This document shows positions 47,344 to 54,090 of a stretch of 64,000 nucleotides of DNA, piece after piece. A program made the position numbers and the translations under genes. The notes under the pieces are model-generated. The model was not told the DNA's origin. It ran no database searches and saw only the letters and a list, made by a program, of their open reading frames with translations. Position 1 is the stretch's first letter. Every line of letters begins with the position of its first letter. The stretch comes from Gammaproteobacteria bacterium (GTDB lineage Bacteria > Pseudomonadota > Gammaproteobacteria > Steroidobacterales > GCA-2729495), in assembly GCA_016874095.1 (NCBI GenBank), contig VGVH01000002.1:162431-226430 (forward strand). Direction: 5' to 3'.

Positions 47344-47499
47344 ATGGGCAGCTGGTCCCTCGCCATCACCGCCGCGATCTGTCTCGTCCTGCTGGGCCTC
47401 GTGACCCACTGGATCCTGATCGTCGTCGGCGCGCTGCTGCCCGTCTGGCCGCTCGTGAGCGAACTGCTTCGCCGTCGCCGCAAAAATTCTGAGCGATAA
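47344..47499 (+). CDS. 51-residue membrane protein, unknown
   Basis: A short frame with ATG 47344 and TAA 47497-47499. Two hydrophobic stretches (residues 5-20 and 23-40, with a short HW break) are followed by the basic tail RRRRKNSER, as expected for a small inner-membrane hairpin protein. No clear SD precedes the ATG. Support comes from composition and from the long hairpin starting five bases after the stop, exactly as the other copy follows the folM-like gene. No family is recognised. Confidence 0.5.
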   Translation: MGSWSLAITAAICLVLLGLVTHWILIVVGALLPVWPLVSELLRRRRKNSER

Positions 47500-47503
47500 C
47501 GCG

Positions 47504-47594
47504 TGAAAGCCCCGAGTCCGAGGCGGTGGCCTTCCGGAGCGAGTAAGACTTCCCCGAGCTCCGGAAGGCCACCGCCTCGGACTCGGGGCTTTCA
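47504..47594. repeat. Long hairpin, copy 2 of a conserved-loop inverted repeat
   Basis: Perfect 37-bp arms (47504-47540 and 47558-47594) enclose a 17-base loop; the element reads GAGC-GAGTAAGACTTCCCC around the left arm end. The inner arm (GGTGG-CTTCC-GAGC) resembles copy 1 at 27051-27147 and the outer arm does not. It is flanked by the stop of the 51-residue ORF and, 12 bases further, the stop of the convergent HemF-like gene. Confidence 0.92.
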
Positions 47595-47605
47595 GCCCAC
47601 CTGAA

Positions 47606-48532
47606 TCAGAACTGGATAGCCGGCGGCACGTTGGCCAGCGACCAGACATCGAATGGCACCAGCTTGCTCGCGAAAGGATCCGAGTACAGCTGATCCACCA
47701 GCCAGCGCTTCTCCATCACCGTCTTGGCCGTGACGTCGGCGGTCGCGAACGGATCCTTCGCGCGCTTGTCGATCAGGTCGAGGTAGGCGCCGACAAACTG
47801 ATCGAACAGCTCGGACACGAAGCGATACGACTTCGCCGTGTCGCCGGGAAACACCGGAGGACCGTAGAAACTCACGCCTGCCTCGTCGGGCCGGCGGCGG
47901 AATTCGGGCATGGTGTCCTCGGTTCCCTTTACCATCAGCCTGCGATAGAGCTTCGGGCTGGCTCCGTACCTGGTGAAGTGCGCATCGACGACCGCTGAAA
48001 TGGCAGCCATGTCTTCGGCGCTGCGCGTGCCGTTCATGATGCCGAGCCATCCGCCGGCGAACGATTGACCGCCTTCGTAGAACTGGGTCACGACCGTGGC
48101 GTGGAGCATCCCGACCAGAGGCGTCTTCGCATGGACGTCGAGGGAATAGAAGCGACTCCAGACGAGCGGACCCGGCGAAGGCCTGCCCGGCTGCTGCAGC
48201 TTTCCGAGCGCGATCATGGAACCGGCCTTCGCCACTTTGTCGCCGCGCGTGACGCGAACGACGTAATCCGTGTCATCGGTGACACGCGTCAGGAATTCGT
48301 TGGAGATCGCGCCGTTCATGCGCTCGACGCGCGCGAAGTACTTCTCCTCCATGCGCGAGATGAAAGCTGTCATGTCGCGCGCGATCGCCTGATCCGCAGG
48401 TGCGAGCCGCAACAGCCTGTCGTCGCGATCCGGCGCCGGCACGGTCACTTCATCGGCCCATGACGGTGCGATCACGAGCAGCAGAGCGGCAAGAATGGGG
48501 GTACGAGAGCAGAGGCTTCTCGCATGGCGCAT
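47606..48532 (-). CDS. Exported protein with remote similarity to coproporphyrinogen III oxidase (HemF)
   Basis: A 308-residue protein with a signal peptide (residues 1-26, cleavage near SWA-DE). Several blocks line up by eye with oxygen-dependent coproporphyrinogen oxidase: RGDKVAKAGSMIALGK (family VFEKAGVN...), GMLHATVVTQFYEGG (family PTxHxNxRYFE), GGWLGIMNG (family WWFGGGxDL), a DAHFTRYG helix (family FHxxxKxxC), and a C-terminal YLDLIDKRAKDPF...LVDQLYSDP. The GGGG and WWFGGG signatures are degraded. The export signal is unlike cytoplasmic HemF. Function should not be assumed; a periplasmic paralogue is my inference. Confidence 0.55.
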   Translation of the reverse strand: MRHARSLCSRTPILAALLLVIAPSWADEVTVPAPDRDDRLLRLAPADQAIARDMTAFISRMEEKYFARVERMNGAISNEFLTRVTDDTDYVVRVTRGDKVAKAGSMIALGKLQQPGRPSPGPLVWSRFYSLDVHAKTPLVGMLHATVVTQFYEGGQSFAGGWLGIMNGTRSAEDMAAISAVVDAHFTRYGASPKLYRRLMVKGTEDTMPEFRRRPDEAGVSFYGPPVFPGDTAKSYRFVSELFDQFVGAYLDLIDKRAKDPFATADVTAKTVMEKRWLVDQLYSDPFASKLVPFDVWSLANVPPAIQF

Positions 48533-48630
48533 GGGAACTCCACCAGTTTCGGGATCAGGCTGAATGATTCCACCGCGACCGCCGCGTCCGCAACCGGCAG
48601 TGGAGACGTTGTCCGCTGGCGGCCCGGAGC

Positions 48631-48657
48631 GGCATTAAAACAAATAATTTCAATGCC
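48631..48657. promoter_or_regulatory. AT-rich imperfect dyad upstream of the sulfite-reduction operon
   Basis: GGCATTAAAAC and ATTTCAATGCC form 11-base half-sites with two mismatches around a 5-bp centre. It stands in the gap between the HemF-like gene and the DUF2849-cysI operon. Shape and AT-content suit a LysR-type regulator such as CysB, but no specific assignment is possible. Confidence 0.35.
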
Positions 48658-48730
48658 TTATACACCATCCGCGAGGACTGAAGATTTGCTCATAAGGTTC
48701 TGCAGACCTTTTCTTTCGTGCGCGCGCGCG

Positions 48731-48747
48731 GCGCAGCTAAGCTGCGC
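48731..48747. other. 17-bp palindrome after a (CG) run
   Basis: GCGCAGCT-A-AGCTGCGC has perfect 8-bp arms. It directly follows an alternating CG tract (48718-48730) and precedes a CATAAATT that could be a -10 for the cysI operon. It may be an operator or a leader hairpin. Confidence 0.4.
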
Positions 48748-48805
48748 ACCATAAATTGAGGGGCGCGCCGCTCCGCCATAGCCAGCCGATTCGCCGGATC
48801 CCGCC

Positions 48806-49096
48806 ATGCCCGATGCCGCACAGATGGTCATCGCCAACCGCCTGCGCGACGGGTTTACCGTTTTCCTCGCGCCGGGCGACCGTTGGGTCGAGTCGATTGC
48901 CGAGGGCAGCATTGCGCGCGGCGAGGAGGATGCCAGGGCGTTGCTTGCGCGCGGCGAGCGGGCCGCGAAACACAACATCGTGGTGGATCCGTATCTGATC
49001 AGGGTCAGCGAGTCAGGTGGCCAGCGCCGGCCAGCGGAGTGGCGCGAGGCGATCCGTGCCTTCGGCCCGACGGTGGAGACCGGACGCAATGCCTGA
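48806..49096 (+). CDS. DUF2849 protein of the sulfite reductase operon
   Basis: A 96-residue protein matching the small DUF2849 family (AQMVIANRLRDGFTVFLAPGDRWV, and VDPYLIRVSESGGQRRP). This family is typically encoded directly upstream of a nitrite/sulfite reductase gene in proteobacteria, as here. No catalytic residues are evident and a role in assembly or regulation of CysI is only suspected. Its last eight bases overlap the cysI start. Confidence 0.85.
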   Translation: MPDAAQMVIANRLRDGFTVFLAPGDRWVESIAEGSIARGEEDARALLARGERAAKHNIVVDPYLIRVSESGGQRRPAEWREAIRAFGPTVETGRNA

Positions 49097-50786
49097 GACG
49101 ATGTACCGCTACGACGAGTTCGACCATGCGCTGGTCTCGGAGCGCATCGCCCAGTTCCGCCGCCAGGTCGACCGGCGGCTGAAAGGCGAACTCGACGAGG
49201 AGCAGTTCCGGCTGCTGCGGCTCATGAATGGACTGTACCTGCAGCTGCACGCCTACATGCTGCGGATCAACGTCCCGTATGGCACGTTGTCGTCCAGGCA
49301 ACTGCGTCGCCTCGCCCACATTGCGCGTACCTACGACCGCAGCTTCGGCCACTTCACGACGCGACAGAACCTGCAGTTGAACTGGATTCGACTGCACCAG
49401 GTGCCCGACCTGCTGGCCGAACTGGCCGAGGTCGACATGAATGCGATGCAGTCCTCCGGCAACTGCGTCCGCAACATCACTTCTGACCACTATGCCGGGC
49501 GCATCCGCGAGGAGATCGCTGATCCGCGCCCCTGGTGCGAGCTGATTCGCCAGTGGTCGATCCTGCACCCGGAGTTCTCCTACCTGCCGCGCAAATTCAA
49601 GATCGCCGTCACCGCCTCGCCGCGGGATCGCGCCGCCGTACGCGTGCACGACATCGGCCTGCACATGAAGCGCAACACGTCGGGCGAGATCGGCTTCGAA
49701 GTCGTCGTTGGTGGCGGACTCGGCCGCATGCCGTTCATCGGCAAGACCATCCGCGAGTTTCTGCCGACGGCCGATCTGCTGTCGTACCTGGAAGCAATCC
49801 TCCGCGTCTACAACCTCGGTGGCCGTCGGGACAACATCCATCGCGCCAGGATCAAGGTGCAGGTCAACGCGGTCGGCGAGGAAAAGTTCCGGGAGCTCGT
49901 GGAGAAGGAATGGGCGGAGATAAAGGCAAGCCCGCTGCTGGCGGTGCCCGAAGCGGAAGTCGCCCGGATCCACGCCTATTTCGCGGATCCATCCTACGAA
50001 ACACTCGCCGACGAAACCTCATCGCTCGCCGCACTCGGCCAGCGTGAGCCGGCGTTCGGCCGCTGGCTCGCCACGAACACGGTCGAACACAGGAAGTCCG
50101 GGTACATCATCGTCAATGTGCCGCTGAAGACACCGGGATGCGTACCCGGCGATGCAACCTCTGCGCAGATGGATGCCGTGGCCGATCTGGCCGACCGCTA
50201 CAGCTTCGGCGAGCTGCGAATTTCCCACCGCCAGAACCTGGTGCTTGTGGATGTGCGGCAGAAGGACATCCATGTTCTGTGGCAGGAACTTGTCCGCCTC
50301 GACCTCGCTGCGGCGAATACCGGCCTGATCACGGACATGATCGCTTGCCCCGGGCTGGACTACTGCGCACTCGCCAATGCACGCTCGATCAGCGTGGCAC
50401 AGGCCATCGCAACCCGCTTCGCAGACGAATCCGAGGCCGCCGCAATCGGGAACCTCACCATAAATATTTCCGGCTGCATGAACGCCTGCGGGCACCACCA
50501 TGTAGGCCACATCGGCATCCTGGGCGTCGAGAAGAACGGACAGGAGTTCTACCAGTTGACCCTGGGCGGCAGTTCCGCCGAGGACACGAGCCTCGGTGAC
50601 CGCCTCGGTCCGGGCGTGGCTGCCCACGAGGTCCCCGACCTGATCGGGCGTGTCGTCGATCACTACAAAGCGGTCCGCCACAAGGGCGAGCGCTTTCTCG
50701 ACACCTATCGGCGCGTGGGTATGGACGAATTCAAAACGGCCGCCTACGGCGACAAGACGGCGGACAAGAAAAAGGAGATAGCCTGA
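49089..50786 (+). CDS. cysI: Sulfite (nitrite/sulfite) reductase hemoprotein
   Basis: A 565-residue siroheme-[4Fe-4S] enzyme reducing sulfite to sulfide for cysteine synthesis. The cluster ligands are C420-x5-C426 (CPGLDYC) and C463-MNA-C467 (GCMNACG), the siroheme-bridging set. The internal duplication with ferredoxin-like halves is visible, with THRQNLQL-type repeats FTTRQNLQLNWI and ISHRQNLVLVDV. ATG 49089 overlaps DUF2849; ATG 49101 is an alternative. No cysJ flavoprotein is adjacent, so the electron donor may be ferredoxin or a distant reductase. Confidence 0.94.
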   Translation: MPETMYRYDEFDHALVSERIAQFRRQVDRRLKGELDEEQFRLLRLMNGLYLQLHAYMLRINVPYGTLSSRQLRRLAHIARTYDRSFGHFTTRQNLQLNWIRLHQVPDLLAELAEVDMNAMQSSGNCVRNITSDHYAGRIREEIADPRPWCELIRQWSILHPEFSYLPRKFKIAVTASPRDRAAVRVHDIGLHMKRNTSGEIGFEVVVGGGLGRMPFIGKTIREFLPTADLLSYLEAILRVYNLGGRRDNIHRARIKVQVNAVGEEKFRELVEKEWAEIKASPLLAVPEAEVARIHAYFADPSYETLADETSSLAALGQREPAFGRWLATNTVEHRKSGYIIVNVPLKTPGCVPGDATSAQMDAVADLADRYSFGELRISHRQNLVLVDVRQKDIHVLWQELVRLDLAAANTGLITDMIACPGLDYCALANARSISVAQAIATRFADESEAAAIGNLTINISGCMNACGHHHVGHIGILGVEKNGQEFYQLTLGGSSAEDTSLGDRLGPGVAAHEVPDLIGRVVDHYKAVRHKGERFLDTYRRVGMDEFKTAAYGDKTADKKKEIA

Positions 50787-51277
50787 TGCCCCTGCTCAAG
50801 AGCGGCGCCATCGTCACCGACAACTTCGTCGATGTATCGGCAGACAGCAGCATCCCGGACAGCGGCAGCATCATCGTCAGCCTCGAGCAGTGGCTGGCGA
50901 ACCTGGATGCGCTGATCGCACGACGCGAACCGATCGGCATCCGGCTGCGCAGCGACCAGCATCCGGAGGTCATCGCCGACGACCTGGATCATTTCTCCGT
51001 GATCGCGCTCGAATTCCCGATATTCAAGGACGGCCGTGCCTACAGCTACGCACGCCTGCTGCGCGAGCGCTGGGGGTACGCAGCGGAGCTGAGGGCCGTG
51101 GGTGATGTACTGCTCGAGCAGCTGCACTTCATGCAGCGGGTAGGCTTCGACGCCTTCGAGTTGAAAAGTGCGGATCCGGTGAGCGACTGGCTCACGGCCA
51201 GCGGCGAATTCAGCGCCTGGTACCAGGCGACCGGCGACGGCCGCGTTCCGGCGCGAGCGCTCCGCCACCAGACCTGA
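50786..51277 (+). CDS. DUF934 protein of the sulfite reductase operon
   Basis: A 163-residue DUF934 protein. The FPIFKDGRAYSYARLLRERWGY block and the DVLLEQLHFMQRVGFDAFEL block are diagnostic. It starts at the last base of cysI (TGATG-type junction), giving a three-gene DUF2849-cysI-DUF934 operon that recurs in proteobacteria. Its biochemical role is not established; a link to sulfite reduction rests on conserved context. Confidence 0.9.
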   Translation: MPLLKSGAIVTDNFVDVSADSSIPDSGSIIVSLEQWLANLDALIARREPIGIRLRSDQHPEVIADDLDHFSVIALEFPIFKDGRAYSYARLLRERWGYAAELRAVGDVLLEQLHFMQRVGFDAFELKSADPVSDWLTASGEFSAWYQATGDGRVPARALRHQT

Positions 51278-51339
51278 CCGGCAGAACGGTTTCCGGAAAG
51301 CTGGCGACCAGATCGCGCAGCAATTGCCGACATCGCCTG

Positions 51340-51993
51340 GCGGCCTGCTTCGCGCTGGGCGGCGTCGCGCTGCTGTCGTACCGCGATGATGCACCGATGC
51401 CGGCGGCAGGCCGCAGCGGGCGATCACTGCACCAGATCCGCCGCGAAGCCCCCGATTTCGTCCTTGCGCTTGCCGCCGCGGCACTGGCCTACGGAGTCAT
51501 GTCGCTGCTGATGACCGCCACGCCGGTCACGATGCACCTGCACCACGGCTAGGGCGTCGAGGATACGGCGCTGGTATTGCAAAGCCACGTCATTGGCATG
51601 TACGGGCCGGCCTTCTTCACGGCAATACTGGTTTCGGGATTCGGCGAGGTCCCGATGCTCGCGATCGGCATCGCCGCCACGGAAGGCTGCGCCCTGCTGG
51701 GCCTCTCCGGCACTTCGCTGCCGCTTTTCTGGGCGGCGCTGACCCTGCTCGGGCTCGGCTGGAACGCGCTGTTCGTGGCTGCCACGTCGCTGCTGACGCG
51801 GACCTACCGGCCGGAGGAGCGCTTCCGTGTAGAGACCGCCAACGACGTCCTGCTGTTCGGCGTCATGGCGGTCGCTTCACTGGGTGCCGGGCCGCTGCTT
51901 GCGGCCGTGGGATGGAACGGCCTCAACCTGATTTCCCTCGCGATGCTCGCGGGGCTCGCGGCGATACTGCTGCTGCGAGTCCGGCGCAGCTGA
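51340..51993 (+). pseudogene. Decayed MFS transporter gene (N-terminal half lost, internal amber)
   Basis: One frame reads about six membrane spans of an MFS carrier: LALAAAALAYGVMSLLMTATPVTMHLHHG, then TAG at 51550-51552, then GVEDTALVLQSHVIGMYGPAFF and on to the TGA at 51991-51993. Homologues read straight through the HxHG region, so TAG is a nonsense mutation. The first six spans and the start are absent; sequence before about 51340 abuts the DUF934 stop. The 138-residue piece from ATG 51577 is the longest open remainder. It is unlikely to work. Confidence 0.85.
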
Positions 51994-51999
51994 CCGCGT

Positions 52000-52554
52000 T
52001 CAGTCCGGCAACTGCAGATTCGCCGGCCGCGCGGCGAACACGCGCTGGTACAACGTGTCCTCCGTGCGGCTCTCTTCGTCCGTGATGCCGGCCATGTACG
52101 ACCAGTCGTCGATGGTGAAGAGCCGCTGGGCGAGATCTGTCGACGGGCCGTGATGACCCATGTTGGTCGTGATGTAGTGCGTGTAGTCGCGCGCTACTGT
52201 TTCGAAACGCCCCAGTGCGGCAACGCCGTCGCGCCGAAGGGCGTCGCGCGCCTCAAGCATCAGTCCCAGGTGGCGCTGGTTGCCGGCGAGCCGCGCATCG
52301 AGTTCTTCGAGGCCCCTGGCCGCCGCCGCGTCGATCGTGCCGATCTTGCTGCGGATCATGGTGCCCATGCGCACGTCCTGGATGTGCAGCCGGTGCATGG
52401 AAGCATCGAAGTAGTCGGCTATCGCCGCGTAGAAAGGTACCCAGCCCGCATCGCCCTTCGCGCCCTGGGCGACGGCAACCGTGAGTGCCGTGCGAACGGA
52501 CTTCAGGCGGCGTCGCTCGTTGGCGACCCGTTCGCGCAGAGGCTGCTGCGACAT
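52000..52554 (-). CDS. Conserved helical protein of unknown function
   Basis: A 184-residue, largely helical, soluble protein. His and Glu residues are spaced through it (MHRLHIQD near residue 55, LEELDARLAGNQRHLGLML near 85-100, DYTHYITTNMGHHGPST near 130). A hemerythrin-like four-helix metal site is conceivable but unproven. No signal peptide. It starts ATG 52554 with the next gene on the strand, an aldo/keto reductase, 88 bases upstream. Function is unknown. Confidence 0.6.
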   Translation of the reverse strand: MSQQPLRERVANERRRLKSVRTALTVAVAQGAKGDAGWVPFYAAIADYFDASMHRLHIQDVRMGTMIRSKIGTIDAAAARGLEELDARLAGNQRHLGLMLEARDALRRDGVAALGRFETVARDYTHYITTNMGHHGPSTDLAQRLFTIDDWSYMAGITDEESRTEDTLYQRVFAARPANLQLPD

Positions 52555-52642
52555 GCTGGCTCAACCCAGGCTGTACGATGAAAGTCCATGATATTCCTGC
52601 CGAACCGGGACGGGCAAAGCGGCGATTTGCCGCAACGAAGCT

Positions 52643-53626
52643 TTAACCGTCCAGCGCCCCCAGCATCGATGCCGGATAGCGCGGCCCTGCGACGGCCGAT
52701 TCGGGCAGGAGGCTGGCGATTTCAGCGAGATGCGCGGGCGTCAGCGGCAGCCCAGCCGCACCGGCGTTGTCTTCGATATAGCGGCGCTTCTTCGTGCCCG
52801 GTATCGCGACGACGTGTTCCCCCTGCGCCAGAACCCAGGCCAGCGCGAGCTGGGCCGGACTGCAGTCGAGCCGGGTCGCGAAGCTGCCGAGGCGTTCAGC
52901 GAACGCCAGATTCCCGGCGAAATGCTCGTCGCTGAACCGCGGGAACAGCCGCCGGGTATCGCTGTCCGGAATATCAGCCGGGGAGTTGATCGCCCCGGGC
53001 AGAAAGCCCCTGCCGAGCGGGCTGTAGGCCACGAAGGTGATACCGAGCTCGCGGCAGGCCTCCACTGCCGGCCGGGCGACGGACTGTGTCCACAGGGACA
53101 GCTCGCTCTGCAGCGCCGCCACCGGATGCACCGAGTGGGCACGCTTCAGCGTGGGCACGCTCGCCTCCGACAGTCCGATGTAGCGCACCTTGCCGGCGGC
53201 GGCCAGTCCGGCGAGCGCCTGCATGGATTCCTCGATCGGAACACTGCGGTCCACACGATGCAGGTAGAAAAGGTCGATGCAGTCGATACCGAGCCGCTCG
53301 AGGCTCTCGTCGCAGGAGCGGCGGATGGTCTCGGGCCGCCCATCGACGCCGGGGCGGCCGTCCAGGCCCCGGCTCATGCCGCACTTGGTCGCCAGGAATA
53401 CCCGGTCGCGACGACCGCGCAGGAACCGGCCGAGGAAGCGCTCGTTTTCGCCGTTCTGGTAAACCGCTGCGGTGTCGAAGTGACTGACGCCGAGTTCGAG
53501 GGCGCGTTCCAGGGTAGCGACCGACTCCCGGTCGTCGCGGGTGCCATACCAGCCGACCATGCCCATGCAGCCCAGGCCGATCGCCGGGATGCGGGTTGCA
53601 GTCTGTCCAAGAACGCGGGTCAGCAC
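52643..53626 (-). CDS. Aldo/keto reductase
   Basis: A 327-residue (beta/alpha)8 NADPH oxidoreductase. LGLGCMGM-type start (IGLGCMGMVGWYG), the active-site Asp/Tyr block FDTAAVYQNGENERFLG, the catalytic Lys in FLATKCG, YLHRVD for the His, and the coenzyme motif AIPGTKKRRYIEDNAGA are all present. It belongs to the AKR13/YakC-like group acting on small aldehydes; the physiological substrate is unknown. It is divergent from the DUF423 gene, with a 12-bp palindrome in the gap. Confidence 0.92.
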   Translation of the reverse strand: MLTRVLGQTATRIPAIGLGCMGMVGWYGTRDDRESVATLERALELGVSHFDTAAVYQNGENERFLGRFLRGRRDRVFLATKCGMSRGLDGRPGVDGRPETIRRSCDESLERLGIDCIDLFYLHRVDRSVPIEESMQALAGLAAAGKVRYIGLSEASVPTLKRAHSVHPVAALQSELSLWTQSVARPAVEACRELGITFVAYSPLGRGFLPGAINSPADIPDSDTRRLFPRFSDEHFAGNLAFAERLGSFATRLDCSPAQLALAWVLAQGEHVVAIPGTKKRRYIEDNAGAAGLPLTPAHLAEIASLLPESAVAGPRYPASMLGALDG

Positions 53627-53650
53627 GGCTGAGCCTCGTGATGTCGCGCC

Positions 53651-53662
53651 GCTAACGTTAGC
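53651..53662. promoter_or_regulatory. 12-bp palindrome between divergent AKR and DUF423 genes
   Basis: GCTAACGTTAGC is a perfect dyad in the 69-bp gap, 24 bases from the reductase start and 33 bases from the DUF423 ATG. It is a plausible operator for a TetR- or MarR-type repressor. No such regulator gene is nearby. Confidence 0.35.
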
Positions 53663-53695
53663 ATTGGGTCATACCGGCGCCGAGGGCAAGTAACC

Positions 53696-54082
53696 ATGCA
53701 ACGCGCATCACGGCTGATCGTACTCGTCGCGACTCTCAGCCTCGCGGCCGCGACAATGCTGAGTGCCTACGGATTTCACGGCCTACCGGGCAAGGTGCCC
53801 GCCGCAAAGATCGCGTCGTGGGAGTGGGCGAACCTGCTGCACTTCCTGCACTCGATAGGACTCATTGTAATCGCGCTGCTCCTCGAGCGGGCACCGGCGT
53901 CGCGACTGTTCAGCGCTGCGGCAGCTCTGATGTTCGCCGGGCTGGTGCTGTTCAGCGCCGGAATATACGCAGAAGTGCTTGGCGCACCGGCGGCAATCGG
54001 CGAGGTAGCGCCATTCGGCGGGCAGGCATTCATACTGGCGTGGGTGCTGACCGGCGTCGCCACTTACCGCCTGCGCGGCTGA
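53696..54082 (+). CDS. DUF423 family membrane protein
   Basis: A 128-residue protein with four membrane spans. AYGFHG near residue 25, the WxxA...H...H pattern (WEWANLLHFLHSIGLIVIALL) and the C-terminal PFGGQAFILAWVLTG match DUF423 (E. coli YgdD). The family's function is unknown. The usual AHGLH(R) of the family is replaced here by YGFHG. It is a single gene, convergent with the large Deg protease gene. Confidence 0.85.
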   Translation: MQRASRLIVLVATLSLAAATMLSAYGFHGLPGKVPAAKIASWEWANLLHFLHSIGLIVIALLLERAPASRLFSAAAALMFAGLVLFSAGIYAEVLGAPAAIGEVAPFGGQAFILAWVLTGVATYRLRG

Positions 54083-54090
54083 GGTGCACC

